In this document: piece by piece, positions 43,514 through 53,500 of the stretch
Layout of the letters: the number at the start of each line of letters is the position of its first letter
Position numbering within the stretch: the first letter of the stretch is position 1
Assembly (NCBI GenBank): GCA_000695325.1
Contig: AVPN01000188.1
Location: 26,018-82,800, forward strand
DNA: 56,783 nucleotides
DNA from: Pleurobrachia bachei
Taxonomy: Eukaryota; Ctenophora; Tentaculata; Cydippida; Pleurobrachiidae
Reading direction: 5' to 3'
Made by a program: the position numbers and the translations under genes
Notes under the pieces: model-generated
Databases searched by the model: none
Told to the model about the DNA's origin: nothing
The model's input: only the letters and a program-made list of their open reading frames with translations

Positions 43514-44035
43514 ATGGGTCGGTTACAACTGGAGTTACACCCCTCTAAGCACGTTCACTACACAGTATTCAGAGAAGTAACCAACGCTCCTGCCCTCCTA
43601 TCCCTCATCAAATCGGGAAAATGTGCCTCTCTCCTTCTTAACGAATCAAATCTTTTATCCCCATTTCACCTTGGGGTAGCTATAAACAAGGCTTTATCAG
43701 CGGAAGCGAGCGGGAAAATGAAATCCCGATCAGTCATGACGGAAATTGTGTTATGTCTCAGTTTGGTGAACGGAATTAGTCAAAGTTTGAATACATTTGG
43801 GCTGAAACCAGATACAACCGGGATTGTTGCCGTTACTCTTGGAGAGAATGAGGGTGAGATCGAGAGACAGATTAGTGAATTAAAGGGACAGGTAGAGGGA
43901 GTTGTTATTGCAGAAGAGGATCATTTTGGGTTTGTAGAGAGTGAGGTTTGTAGAGTGTACGGTGTGACAAAAGAGGGACAATTGGTTGATAGTTTAGAGG
44001 GTGCAGTGGTCATGAAAATTGCCACCAAAATCTGA
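43514..44035 (+). CDS. TPRKB: TPRKB/CGI121, KEOPS complex subunit, copy 1
   Basis: Single coding exon of 173 residues (human TPRKB 175). Conserved CGI-121 features: LFP-like LELHPSKHVHYTVFREVTNA, the LLSLIKSGK helix, AINKALSAEASGKMKSRSVM (human AANKAVHLYKLGKMKTRTLS), TEIVLCLSLVNGISQSLNTF, and the C-terminal domain with IEGVVIAEE-like QVEGVVIAEE. KEOPS makes the t6A37 tRNA modification, and TPRKB binds the kinase PRPK/Bud32 and tRNA. It lies 127 bp after the XPG stop on the same strand, preceded by a strong 3' splice acceptor rather than a visible promoter. Confidence 0.9.
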   Translation: MGRLQLELHPSKHVHYTVFREVTNAPALLSLIKSGKCASLLLNESNLLSPFHLGVAINKALSAEASGKMKSRSVMTEIVLCLSLVNGISQSLNTFGLKPDTTGIVAVTLGENEGEIERQISELKGQVEGVVIAEEDHFGFVESEVCRVYGVTKEGQLVDSLEGAVVMKIATKI

Positions 44036-44704
44036 TGGATGTCCACAAAACTGTTTCTGTTTTAGTTTCAATATATTTGTGTGTTTGTGTCCCACTTTGT
44101 GTCACAGCAGAGTTTGTGATGTGATGGTGGAGGGCGCCATGACACAGCTCATGACTTTTCCGCGCGCCGAGAAGTTTTGGCGTAAAGTGAGCGTTTTTTC
44201 TTTAATATGAGAATTTTATCCTCTTAATTAACTTATTCCCTTTTATAAAACTGAGTGCTTATCATATGTGTTACCCTCTCAATCGAAAAAAAGACCTAAA
44301 TTGACCTTTAAATCCATGATCCCACATCCACGTTCCTTATCCTGTATTGCATCTGGATTTAGCAGCTGTACGCGCGAGTCACTCCACAAGATTCTCCTCG
44401 CGCCGTACGTCTAACTCAGAAATTACGTAACATTTCAGTGTGTACAACTGGTGAAAAGCTGTGCAGATTGTCATAAAATAACGAACAGATACAAACACAA
44501 GAACTGAAAACCGTTGAAATAATGCTAGAACGAGATATGATGGTATGTACAAATGGTAAAACGTCACACTGTCACTACAAAGCAGAATTAGCTCTCAAAT
44601 ATAACTGGCCCGTAAACAATATAGTGAATCAACAACACAACAACTGTCCCCCATTTAATTATCAATTGAATAACATTAATTAATTTAAAACCAATACCCC
44701 ATAA
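44036..44704. other. Intergenic, TPRKB copy 1 to orphan HSPA13 exon
   Basis: Converging 3' ends. It contains a CGCGCGCC-rich patch (44160-44175, 44350-44410) duplicated in 47040-47290. No gene is recognised. Confidence 0.5.
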
Positions 44705-44977
44705 CTACAAACTTATCTTCCTAACATTCGTCTTGACTTCCAAAGCAGCTACTTGTAAAGGCCACGAATGTGATTCAATCCCAGCTTGTAGTGCGACCCC
44801 AGTACACACTGCCAGTTCAGGATCAATGCTAGTGTTCAGTTCTTTTCCATCAAAATATTCAGATATTATCTCTCGTATCCGAGGTATTCGAGTGCTGCCA
44901 CCGACTAGCACTATGTCACTGATATCAGATCGTTTCAGTTCTGCGTACTTTAGAGTCGCTTCTATCGGCTCCAGGAC
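44705..44977 (-). pseudogene. Orphan terminal exon of HSPA13 (copy 1)
   Basis: Encodes [20 protein letters not shown] through [14 protein letters not shown] to [20 protein letters not shown] and a stop, like 47589-47861, with an intact acceptor (CCTTCCCCCAG). TPRKB copy 2 and the XPG exon copy lie between it and the rest of HSPA13. It could be used only as a distal alternative last exon. Confidence 0.85.
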
Positions 44978-45493
44978 CTGGGGGAAGGGAGAAATTGGAA
45001 AACAAAGAAGAACCACGTGAAATCAAGAAATAATGAGATCTGCCCGTGTGTGTGTGTCTGTGAGATTTCTCCATTCATCTGTTGTATAGTGAGTTGTGTG
45101 TCAGAAGATATAAAAATTAATCCCGAAATGAAAGTTCTATAGTCCCTGGTAAATGACTAAGGCGGTTCAAGGGGTCCCGCCGCGCAGACGGCCAAAACTG
45201 AAACGGTAAGTTTGTGTCACTGTGTGTCTGTCCCGTGTCTGTTTGTCCTGTGTCTGTCTGACAGTGCAGTGTCTGTACAGTGTGTGTGTGTGTACTGTGT
45301 CTGACAGTATCTGGTTATTGTGTGTCTGTCTGTACAATGTACCCCGGATGTGTATGTCTGTATTTTTAGTGTAATTGGTAGGTGCTGAGAATGTATTCAT
45401 AGTTGTTCCAGTTCAAATTGAAAAAACGAAAGGTGTCTCCTATTAACCCAATCTCCTCTCTGTATCCTACTAACCCCCTCTTCCCCCGCTCAG

Positions 45494-46285
45494 GTAGATA
45501 GAGGTATGATTGCAGACATCAAAAAACTCCTCGAGATGTTTGGATTACCATATATGGTAGCACCGGGCGAAGCCGAGGCCCAATGCGCCACTCTCTGTAA
45601 TCTATCCCTCTGTGATGGAGTAATAACTGATGACAGTGATATTTTCCTCTTTGGTGACGTCTCCGTTTACAAGGATGTCTTCAAAAAAGATAGAGATATC
45701 ATGGAGTTTTCATCAGCTGGAATTCAGAATAATCTTGGATTGAGCCGGGATCAACTGATAGATCTTGCACAGATCGTGGGAAGTGATTATTGTGCTGGGG
45801 TAACTGGTATGGGATGTAAAATGGGACATGATCTCCTAACAACGCACGGTTCTATATCCCACTTCCTCTCATTATCACGTCCTTCTAAATACTCCAGATT
45901 TAGTTTTGAAGGTCTACCCAACACTGCTGCAGTTGAGGCTTACTTACAACCAACTGTGGACAATACCAGCGAACCTTTCAGTTGGACAGAACCAGATGTG
46001 GATCAAATTGTGGGGTATCTGGGTAGACAGTTGAGTTGGAGCGGGGAGAAGGTGAGGACTGATTTAGCTCCTGTGTTGAAGGAGTTGAGAAGTGAGCAGA
46101 CTAGAATCACACAGTTTGTTAAGGTTAAGCCTGTTTCTAAGAGTGAGATGGTAAAAAAGAAAACTAAAAGTGAGGTTGTGAGGAAGAAAGGTGTGGTTAA
46201 AAAGGGGAGGAGTGGAAGAGTGGCTACCCAACCTCCACTTGAAAAGAGAGCCAGGGTAGTGAGTAGTGAAAGTGAATCTGACTGA
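45494..46285 (+). pseudogene. Orphan terminal exon of XPG (copy 2)
   Basis: Same 263-residue coding exon as 42595-43386, with an intact acceptor (CCCCCGCTCAG) and a few conservative changes (for example K to I in DQLKDLA). Residual XPG exon 2 bases with a donor precede it at 45189. It has no start of its own at the proper position; it could serve as an alternative last exon of XPG. Catalytic Asp/Glu residues are kept. Confidence 0.85.
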
Positions 46286-46401
46286 ATTTTTACCGATTTG
46301 AAACTGATTGGAGTAATTTATTTTCTTTTACAAGTTTTAGTACAACATCTCATTTTGATTCAATCGATTCTAATTTCTAACCCCTTCCCTATGTTCTAGA
46401 T

Positions 46402-46923
46402 ATGGGTAGATTACAACTGGAGTTACACCCTTCTAAGCACGTTCACTACACAGTATTCAGAGAAGTAACCAACGCTCCTGCCCTCCTATCCCTCATCAAA
46501 TCGGGAAAATGTGCCTCTCTCCTTCTTAACGAATCAAATCTTTTATCCCCATTTCACCTTGGGGTAGCTATAAACAAGGCGTTATCAGCAGAAGCGAGCG
46601 GGAAAATGAAATCCCGTTCAGTCATGACAGAAATAGTGCTGTGTCTCAGTTTGGTGAACGGAATTAGCCAAAGTTTGAACACATTTGGGCTGAAACCAGA
46701 TACTACAGGAATTGTTGCCGTTACTCTTGGAGAGAATGAGCGTGAGATTCAGAGACAGATTAGTGAATTAATGGGACAAATAGAGGGAGTTGTTATTGCA
46801 GAGGAGGATAGTTTTGGGTATGTTGAGAGTGAGGTTTGTAGAGTGTACGGGGTGACAAAAGAGGAAAAATTGGTGGATAGTTTAGAGGGTGCAGTGGTCA
46901 TGAAAATTGCCACCAAAATCTGA
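46402..46923 (+). CDS. TPRKB: TPRKB/CGI121, copy 2
   Basis: 173 residues, open throughout and close to copy 1. Substitutions lie mostly in the last 50 residues (for example ENEREIQRQISELMGQIEG against ENEGEIERQISELKGQVEG). The acceptor TTCCCTATGTTCTAG sits two bases before the ATG. Both copies look functional. Confidence 0.88.
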   Translation: MGRLQLELHPSKHVHYTVFREVTNAPALLSLIKSGKCASLLLNESNLLSPFHLGVAINKALSAEASGKMKSRSVMTEIVLCLSLVNGISQSLNTFGLKPDTTGIVAVTLGENEREIQRQISELMGQIEGVVIAEEDSFGYVESEVCRVYGVTKEEKLVDSLEGAVVMKIATKI

Positions 46924-47588
46924 TTGATATCCACAAAACGGTTTCTGTTTTAGTTTCGATATTTGTGTGTATTGTGCCCCACTTTGTGTCACAGCGGAGT
47001 TTGTGATGTGATGGTGGAGGGCGCAATGACATAGCTCATGGTTTTTCCGCGCGCCGAGAAGTTTTGGCGTAAAGTGAACGTTTTTCTTGGATATGAGAAT
47101 TTTATCCTCTTAATTAACTTATTCCCTTTTATAAAACTGATTGTTTATCATATGTGTCACCCTCTCAAATGAAAACAAGACCCAAATTGACCGTTAAATC
47201 CATCATCCCACATCCACGTTCGTTATCCCGTATTGAATATGGATTTAGCAGCCGAACGCGCGAGTCACTCCACAAGATTCACCTCGCGCCGTACGTCTAA
47301 CTCAGAAATTACGTAACATATCAGTGTGTACAACTGGTGAAAAGCTGTGCAGATTGATTCATAAAATATAACGAACAGATACACAAGAACTGAAAACCGT
47401 TGAAATAATGCTAGAACGAGATATGGTGGTATGTACAAATGGTAAAACGTCACACTGTCACTACAAAGCAGTTAGCTCTCAAATATAACTGGCCCGCAAA
47501 CAATACTAAATCAACAAAACAACAACTGTCCCCCATTTAATCATCAATTGAATAACATTAATTAATTTAAAACCAATATACCCCATAA
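46924..47588. other. Intergenic, TPRKB copy 2 to HSPA13 3' end
   Basis: Duplicate of 44036-44704 with small differences. No gene recognised. Confidence 0.5.
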
Positions 47589-50500
47589 CTACAAACTAAT
47601 CTTCCTAACATTCGTTTTAACTTCAAGAGCAGCAACCTGTAAAGGCCATGAATGTGATTCAATCCCAGCTTGTAGTGCAACCCCAGTACACACTGCCAGT
47701 TCAGGATCAATGCTAGTGTTCAGTTCTTTTCCATCAAAATATTCAGATATTATCTCTCGTATCCGAGGTATTCGAGTGCTGCCACCGACTAGCACTATGT
47801 CACTGATATCAGATCGTTTCAGTTCTGCGTACTTTAGAGTCGCTTCTATCGGCTCAAGGACCTAGGGGAAGGGAGAAATGTTAAGTTTAGGCTTGGAAAA
47901 CATAGAAGAGTCACATTAAATCATGAAATAATGAGATTTGCCTCTGTGTGTGTGTGTCTGTGAGATTTCTCCCTTCATCTGCTGTACAGTGTGTTGTGTG
48001 TCAGAAGAAGATATCAAAATTACTTCCGACATCAAAGTTCTAATACCTTATCAAAAAGATGTTTGTTGATTCGTTCAAAGTCATCTTTAGTAACCGATAG
48101 GGCCACGCTAATTGGGGTTTGTCCCTTCCCTCCCTGTAACGACATATTGACTTCAACTGTGTCCCTTTTGCTGAGATCTAACTTTATCCTCTCACATTCC
48201 TCTCTCAGCACCTAGGTAGGGTTTTGTTAAGTTATAACCGAAGAGAGGGGGTCGAACAAGGCATGCAGAATTGGGGAATCTAGGAATTTGGTTAGGCAGG
48301 TTTGGGGGTCTAAGAACTTGGTTAAAAGGTCCTATTCCTAATTTCATATCTGAGATAGAGGAATGTTGTTCTAACCCCCTTTTACAAAATGTGTGAACTT
48401 TAGTCATAACTTGGCAAGAGGAATGATGATGGAAGGTAAAATTGAGAATTGAATTGTTACCTGGTGGTCAATATCAGATAGTGCTGCTTGATCCACCCCG
48501 AACTCAGTACGGGCCCTTTCTAACAAGTGTTGGTATAGCACCTCGTTAAAATCTTGTCCTCCCAACCTATTGTTTCCTGGGGGTGGGAGATATTTGGAGG
48601 GGAAAGAGATTCGTTGTTGCGTTTAACAATAAATGGAAAAGCTTGAGAACAGCTTATTCATGGAGAAAAGGTGGCTTAGAGGGAAGACACTGTGAATATT
48701 TGTGTGTTGGTGTGTCTGTACATGTTCACTTGCTTGTCAACACTAAACACATATTGTGTCGTTACTACACTGTAGTGCAGCACCTTACCAAACAATAGCA
48801 CGACAAACGGTAGGAGAGGGGGTGTTATGGAAGCCCTTTATTTATGTTATGTCAAGTACATGTCCTAAATACTACAACTCCAGTTACCAAAAAGATCAAG
48901 AGTCATATTCAAAATTATACAACTGAGAGATCAAGAAACAAGCACAGTACCTGCGAGAGCGACTGTAGCAAACATAGGTCCGTTGGTGAAAAGAAGAGAT
49001 ACATCTGAGGTACCACCACCAATATCCACTACCATCACATAGGCAGACTCTGTGTAGGAGAGGGAGTTAGTAGGAAGGAGTTAGTAGGAGAGAGGGAGGG
49101 AGAATTAGTAATTTGGTTCATTGCAGCCCTCTTGGGCATGCACACGCAGTGTAGGGCGGAAATGGGGGCAAAGAAAGAGAGGAAATGTAATAACTTGCTA
49201 ATAGTAGATGTATAATACTTTCAACTGCGTAATTTTGTACACTGTGTATGTAAGCCGAGAAAGGCCAAGGGATACACAACACCAGTGTAATTGTAACGTG
49301 GATGTACTTCTAACAAATATAGGACATTGGCACTGAAAGTTAGCTATCGTTTCCTAACCCGGAGTAGAGGGAGAGATCAAGCAAGGTAAACAAATAACTA
49401 AACTAGACTCACCATCCTTTTTGTGAAGCCCATAAGCCATAGCAGCTGCAGTAGGTTCACTGATTATCTTCTTGATCTTCAACCCGGCAAGTTTACCAGC
49501 CTGGGCGGTATAGTTTCTCTGTTCCTGTAAATAGGGGTGTTGCTGGATTTTATTGACCGTGTTGAATGACAAAATCGGTCAATCAATAAAACCACAATTT
49601 CTTGTTCCAACTAGTTCGACACACTCTGTGACAGAAGAAGACGTGTCATATTGAGAGTAGAATTTGAAACCTGCAAATCCAACTGACCCTTCTAAACACC
49701 TAAAAACTAAAACTTTATTGAGCCTGGGATTTGGCACGTACCTCATCAAAATCAGCAGGTACACTCATTACTCCCATGTTAATGGCTGATTCAATACGCT
49801 TCTCTGCTGTAACTTTCAATTCCTTCAGGATTTCTGAAATCGGATAGAGAGTGGGTATAATGCTCTCTTTTCGGAGCGTGCTCGAGCAAACTTCTACTTC
49901 TAGCCGCGTGCTCGAGCACACGTGCGCGGCGCTCCCTCTCATTCTCAGTCACGTGACTAGCACACCCTTTCGTACAAAATATAGGGGGAGAGCGTGTTGT
50001 AGAGAGAGCGCGAAGCTATGGTTAGCATTTCAATAGTCGATGACCAGAGCACTCTCGTAAAAAGAGCCGCGCAGGGGATACCACAGCCCGCTCCGAAAAT
50101 GCCGCATAACTAGTTCACAAGTTTACAATTAGAAAGAGCTAAAATTATAAAAGAAATTTAAAAGTTCACAATGAAGTACACCATGAATGAGATATGATCA
50201 CAACAAAGTAAGAAACATAAAATTCACACCTGCTCCAATGTCCTCAGGTTTTAGCATTCTTTCCTCCCCATTATCGAACTTGATGTAGAAGTAGGGTTTT
50301 TCCTGGAGTCGTGTCAGCTTGAAACTGTACAAGTTCTGTAGTTCGTCCAACTCCGCCTGAGACACAGGAAATTGTAATATAATATGTATTCTGTACAGAT
50401 AATATCTCCTTCTGGATCAAGTGCGACGAAAGGAAACTAAAATCTAGAATATATGTGTCCAAAAAAGTAAACTTTCTCAATTTCCATGCAACGCCGAGCA

Positions 50501-53500
50501 ACTGACAAATGTTTGTTAGACCTTTTAATTTGGGTATCATGGAAGAAGCCCGACTTTTTAGTACGGGTTTCATGACAAGTACCGTTGTCCGTTTCTATAG
50601 AGTTCACACCAGTAAAATCATATTTCTTTTGCCGTTAGTTTTTTATCGAGAGCATAGTTCTTTTTAAACGTTTTCTCGGAAAACTCATCCGCTTTCTCGG
50701 AAAACAAATCCTCATAAAATATAACAATTGTTTTTGAAACTGGTTTAGCATGGTTGGAGGAGAGCAGAGGCTCCGGAGGAGAGCAGAGGCTCCGAGCATC
50801 CATCTTTCGAGCCAACATCCAGGAGATTGCTGCCCATGACGCTGAAGCGGCTGGATGGTCCCAGGAGCTGAATATGTTCGCTGATATGACTGAGGAGGAG
50901 AAGGCCAGCTATACTGGATTCAACGCCTCCGCTATGGTGAGCGATAACGCTGATGAGGAGGTTCTACCCCACCTGGGAAACCCTTCTGAGAAGGACTGGA
51001 GGGGTGTTGCTGTAACCTCAATCAAGAACCAGGGCAACTGCGGATCTTGCTGGATCTTTTCCGGATTTGGAGCTCTCGAGGGACACTATAAGATCCAGGG
51101 AGGCAGTCTGACGGACTTTGCTGAGCAGGAGGGTCTCGACTGCATCAAGAGGAATGGGTGTGGTGGTGGAATTATGACTTATGAGTGATGTGTACGACTG
51201 GCTGAAGAAGTCTGGTCGAGTTGGAGCTACCAGGGATATCCGATATACCGCCCGTCAGGGTTCCTGCAACTACAACAACAAACCTAACGCCCTCACCGCC
51301 TTCAAAGTTACTGGTTATACCAACGCTAGGGGAGACAGTGCTCATGTTACCGCCCTTGCTACTTCAGGACCCCTGTCTGTTGGATACAGCGTTGCTAATG
51401 ACTTCATGCGGTATAGGGGAGGAATTTACAACAACAGGAACTGTAACGGCGGAGGCCATGCCGTCGTCAGTGTTGGTTACACCAGCACATACTTCCGAAT
51501 GAAGAACAGCTGGGGAAGCCGATGGGGAGAGAGTGGATTCTTCCGAATTGCCCGAGGAAACGTCTGTGGTATCACCAACATGGGATTCGCTCCCCGACTT
51601 CAGGCCACCCAAGAGGAATAGAATGCCACAGAGAAAGACGAAGAGGATGTCATCACGTTAGATGTGTTAACGATGATTATTGTACTGTGTGATTGAACCT
51701 TGAACCCAAAGCTATAAAATCACTGTGTTTACGACTCATAACTACAGTACTTAGATTTGTCTCATATAAGACTGTGCTCTCCGCACTGACAAACTTAGAT
51801 GAGGGAGTGCAGCTGCGTAGAGATATATAGTTGGTCATTGGTGTACCAGTCGTGAAAGTTGCTGAAGATAATACATATTCTTATTTTACTGGTTGTAATA
51901 AATTTATCAAAGATATTATACAGGATATATATGTAGTACACACAAACAAACCCTCAACCCATAATAATATTGTTTAATAAGTAACTGGTACTGCACAGCA
52001 CTGCTGTAATAGTTTTTCACTCGCCCATCATCACAAGAGTCCTCTATGGTGCAGGGTTACCATGGTAACAGCCTTCACTCCAGTTGTTGCGGGCAAGTTT
52101 TGATGCTGCAGCACGAGTTATTGGGGTCCACTGTCGTTACGAAGTTACTAGAGCACTCTCGGGGAGGCTGCATAGGGGTGCACATGGGGACACAATCGAA
52201 CATGTCTTGTCCTTGACATTCACACTCAGCATCGCACCCCATTTTGAATGTTTCTCCTGAAGGGGGAAATTGAGGGTAAATATGAAAATTAAAATGGGAG
52301 GATAAACAATGGTGAATTAAGGAACCAGGGAACAAGAATATTTTCACGATTTTCTTACCAGCTCTGAAGGATCTGTTCTCGTAACTGCATGTTCCTGTCT
52401 TTTCCGCTGGAGCACCCTGCACCACTGCCACTGCCACAACCGCCACAAATAATCGGATAGCAAAAGAAGGCATTTTAGAGAGTTGTTCAGATAGTTGTTC
52501 AGAAAGATCAGATGACTACTTTGTATCAATCTGGCCGGGTATTTATACTATCATATCATGATCACGTGACTAGGAACTGATGGACAATGACAAAATTGCT
52601 GTGACAGCCATAATAATGCTGTCTGCACCTGTAGCAAAATTAGTTTCCGGCTTACTGTCGTCGTGAATGGAGAGCTGATGCAGTTTGACCCGCCCTACTA
52701 CCGATGCAGAATAAACTGCGGATCTTGCTGGATCTTCTCTGGATTTGGAGCCCTCGAGGGACACTACAAGATCCAGGGAGGTAGTCTGACAGACTTTGCT
52801 GAGCAGGAGGGTCTCGATTGCATCAAGAGGAATGGATGTAGTGGTGGAATTATGAGTGATGTGTTCGACTGGCTGAAGAAGTCTGGTCGAGTTGGAGCTA
52901 CCAGGGATATCCGATATACAGCCCGTCAGGGTTCCTGCAACTACAACAACAAACCTAACGCCCTCACCGCCTTCAAAGTTACTGGTTATACCAACGCTAG
53001 GGGAGACAGTGCTCATGTTACCGCCCTTGCTACTTCAGGACCCCTGTCTGTTGGATACAGCGTTGCTAATGACTTCATGCGGTATAGGGGAGGAATTTAC
53101 AACAACAGGAACTGTAACGGCGGAGGCCATGCCGTCGTCAGTGTTGGTTACACCAGCACATACTTCCGAATGAAGAACAGCTGGGGAAGCCGATGGGGAG
53201 AGAGTGGATTCTTCCGAATTGCTCGAGGAAACGTCTGTGGTATCACTGACATGGGATTCGCTCCCCGACTGGCGTCTACTGTGATGAGAGACGAGGGAGA
53301 TGAAGATGGTAAGGATTGCCCTGAGGGATGGAAGATGTGTCCCGATGGCAAGTGCATTCATGTGCATTGGTTCTGTCAGTAATGATTAAATTACAGTTTA
53401 AATTATATCTCTCAAAGCTAATTGTCATCCACACACGTCACACACTGATCAGTGATCATCTTCCACTTTACTGACAAGTTGGTATTTTACAGCAGGAGTT

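Larger units (their letters stand above)
42314..48047. repeat. Tandem segmental duplication, about 2.85-kb units (42314-45142 and 45189-48047)
   Basis: GGCCAAAACTGAAACGGTAA at the end of XPG exon 2 recurs at 45189. Homology then runs through the XPG last exon, TPRKB and the HSPA13 last exon, ending at the donor of an internal HSPA13 exon (48047). A few percent divergence with mostly synonymous coding changes. The spacer 45143-45188 is unique. Confidence 0.92.

Noticed and set aside
49863-50036. 61-codon plus-strand open frame in the CpG-rich HSPA13 intron patch
   Set aside because: Short, lies inside a probable inverted-repeat element and shows no recognisable features.
51364-51612. Minus-strand open frames over the peptidase copies
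   Set aside because: Antisense shadows of the Gly/Asn/Ser-rich peptidase coding sequence, repeated with each copy.
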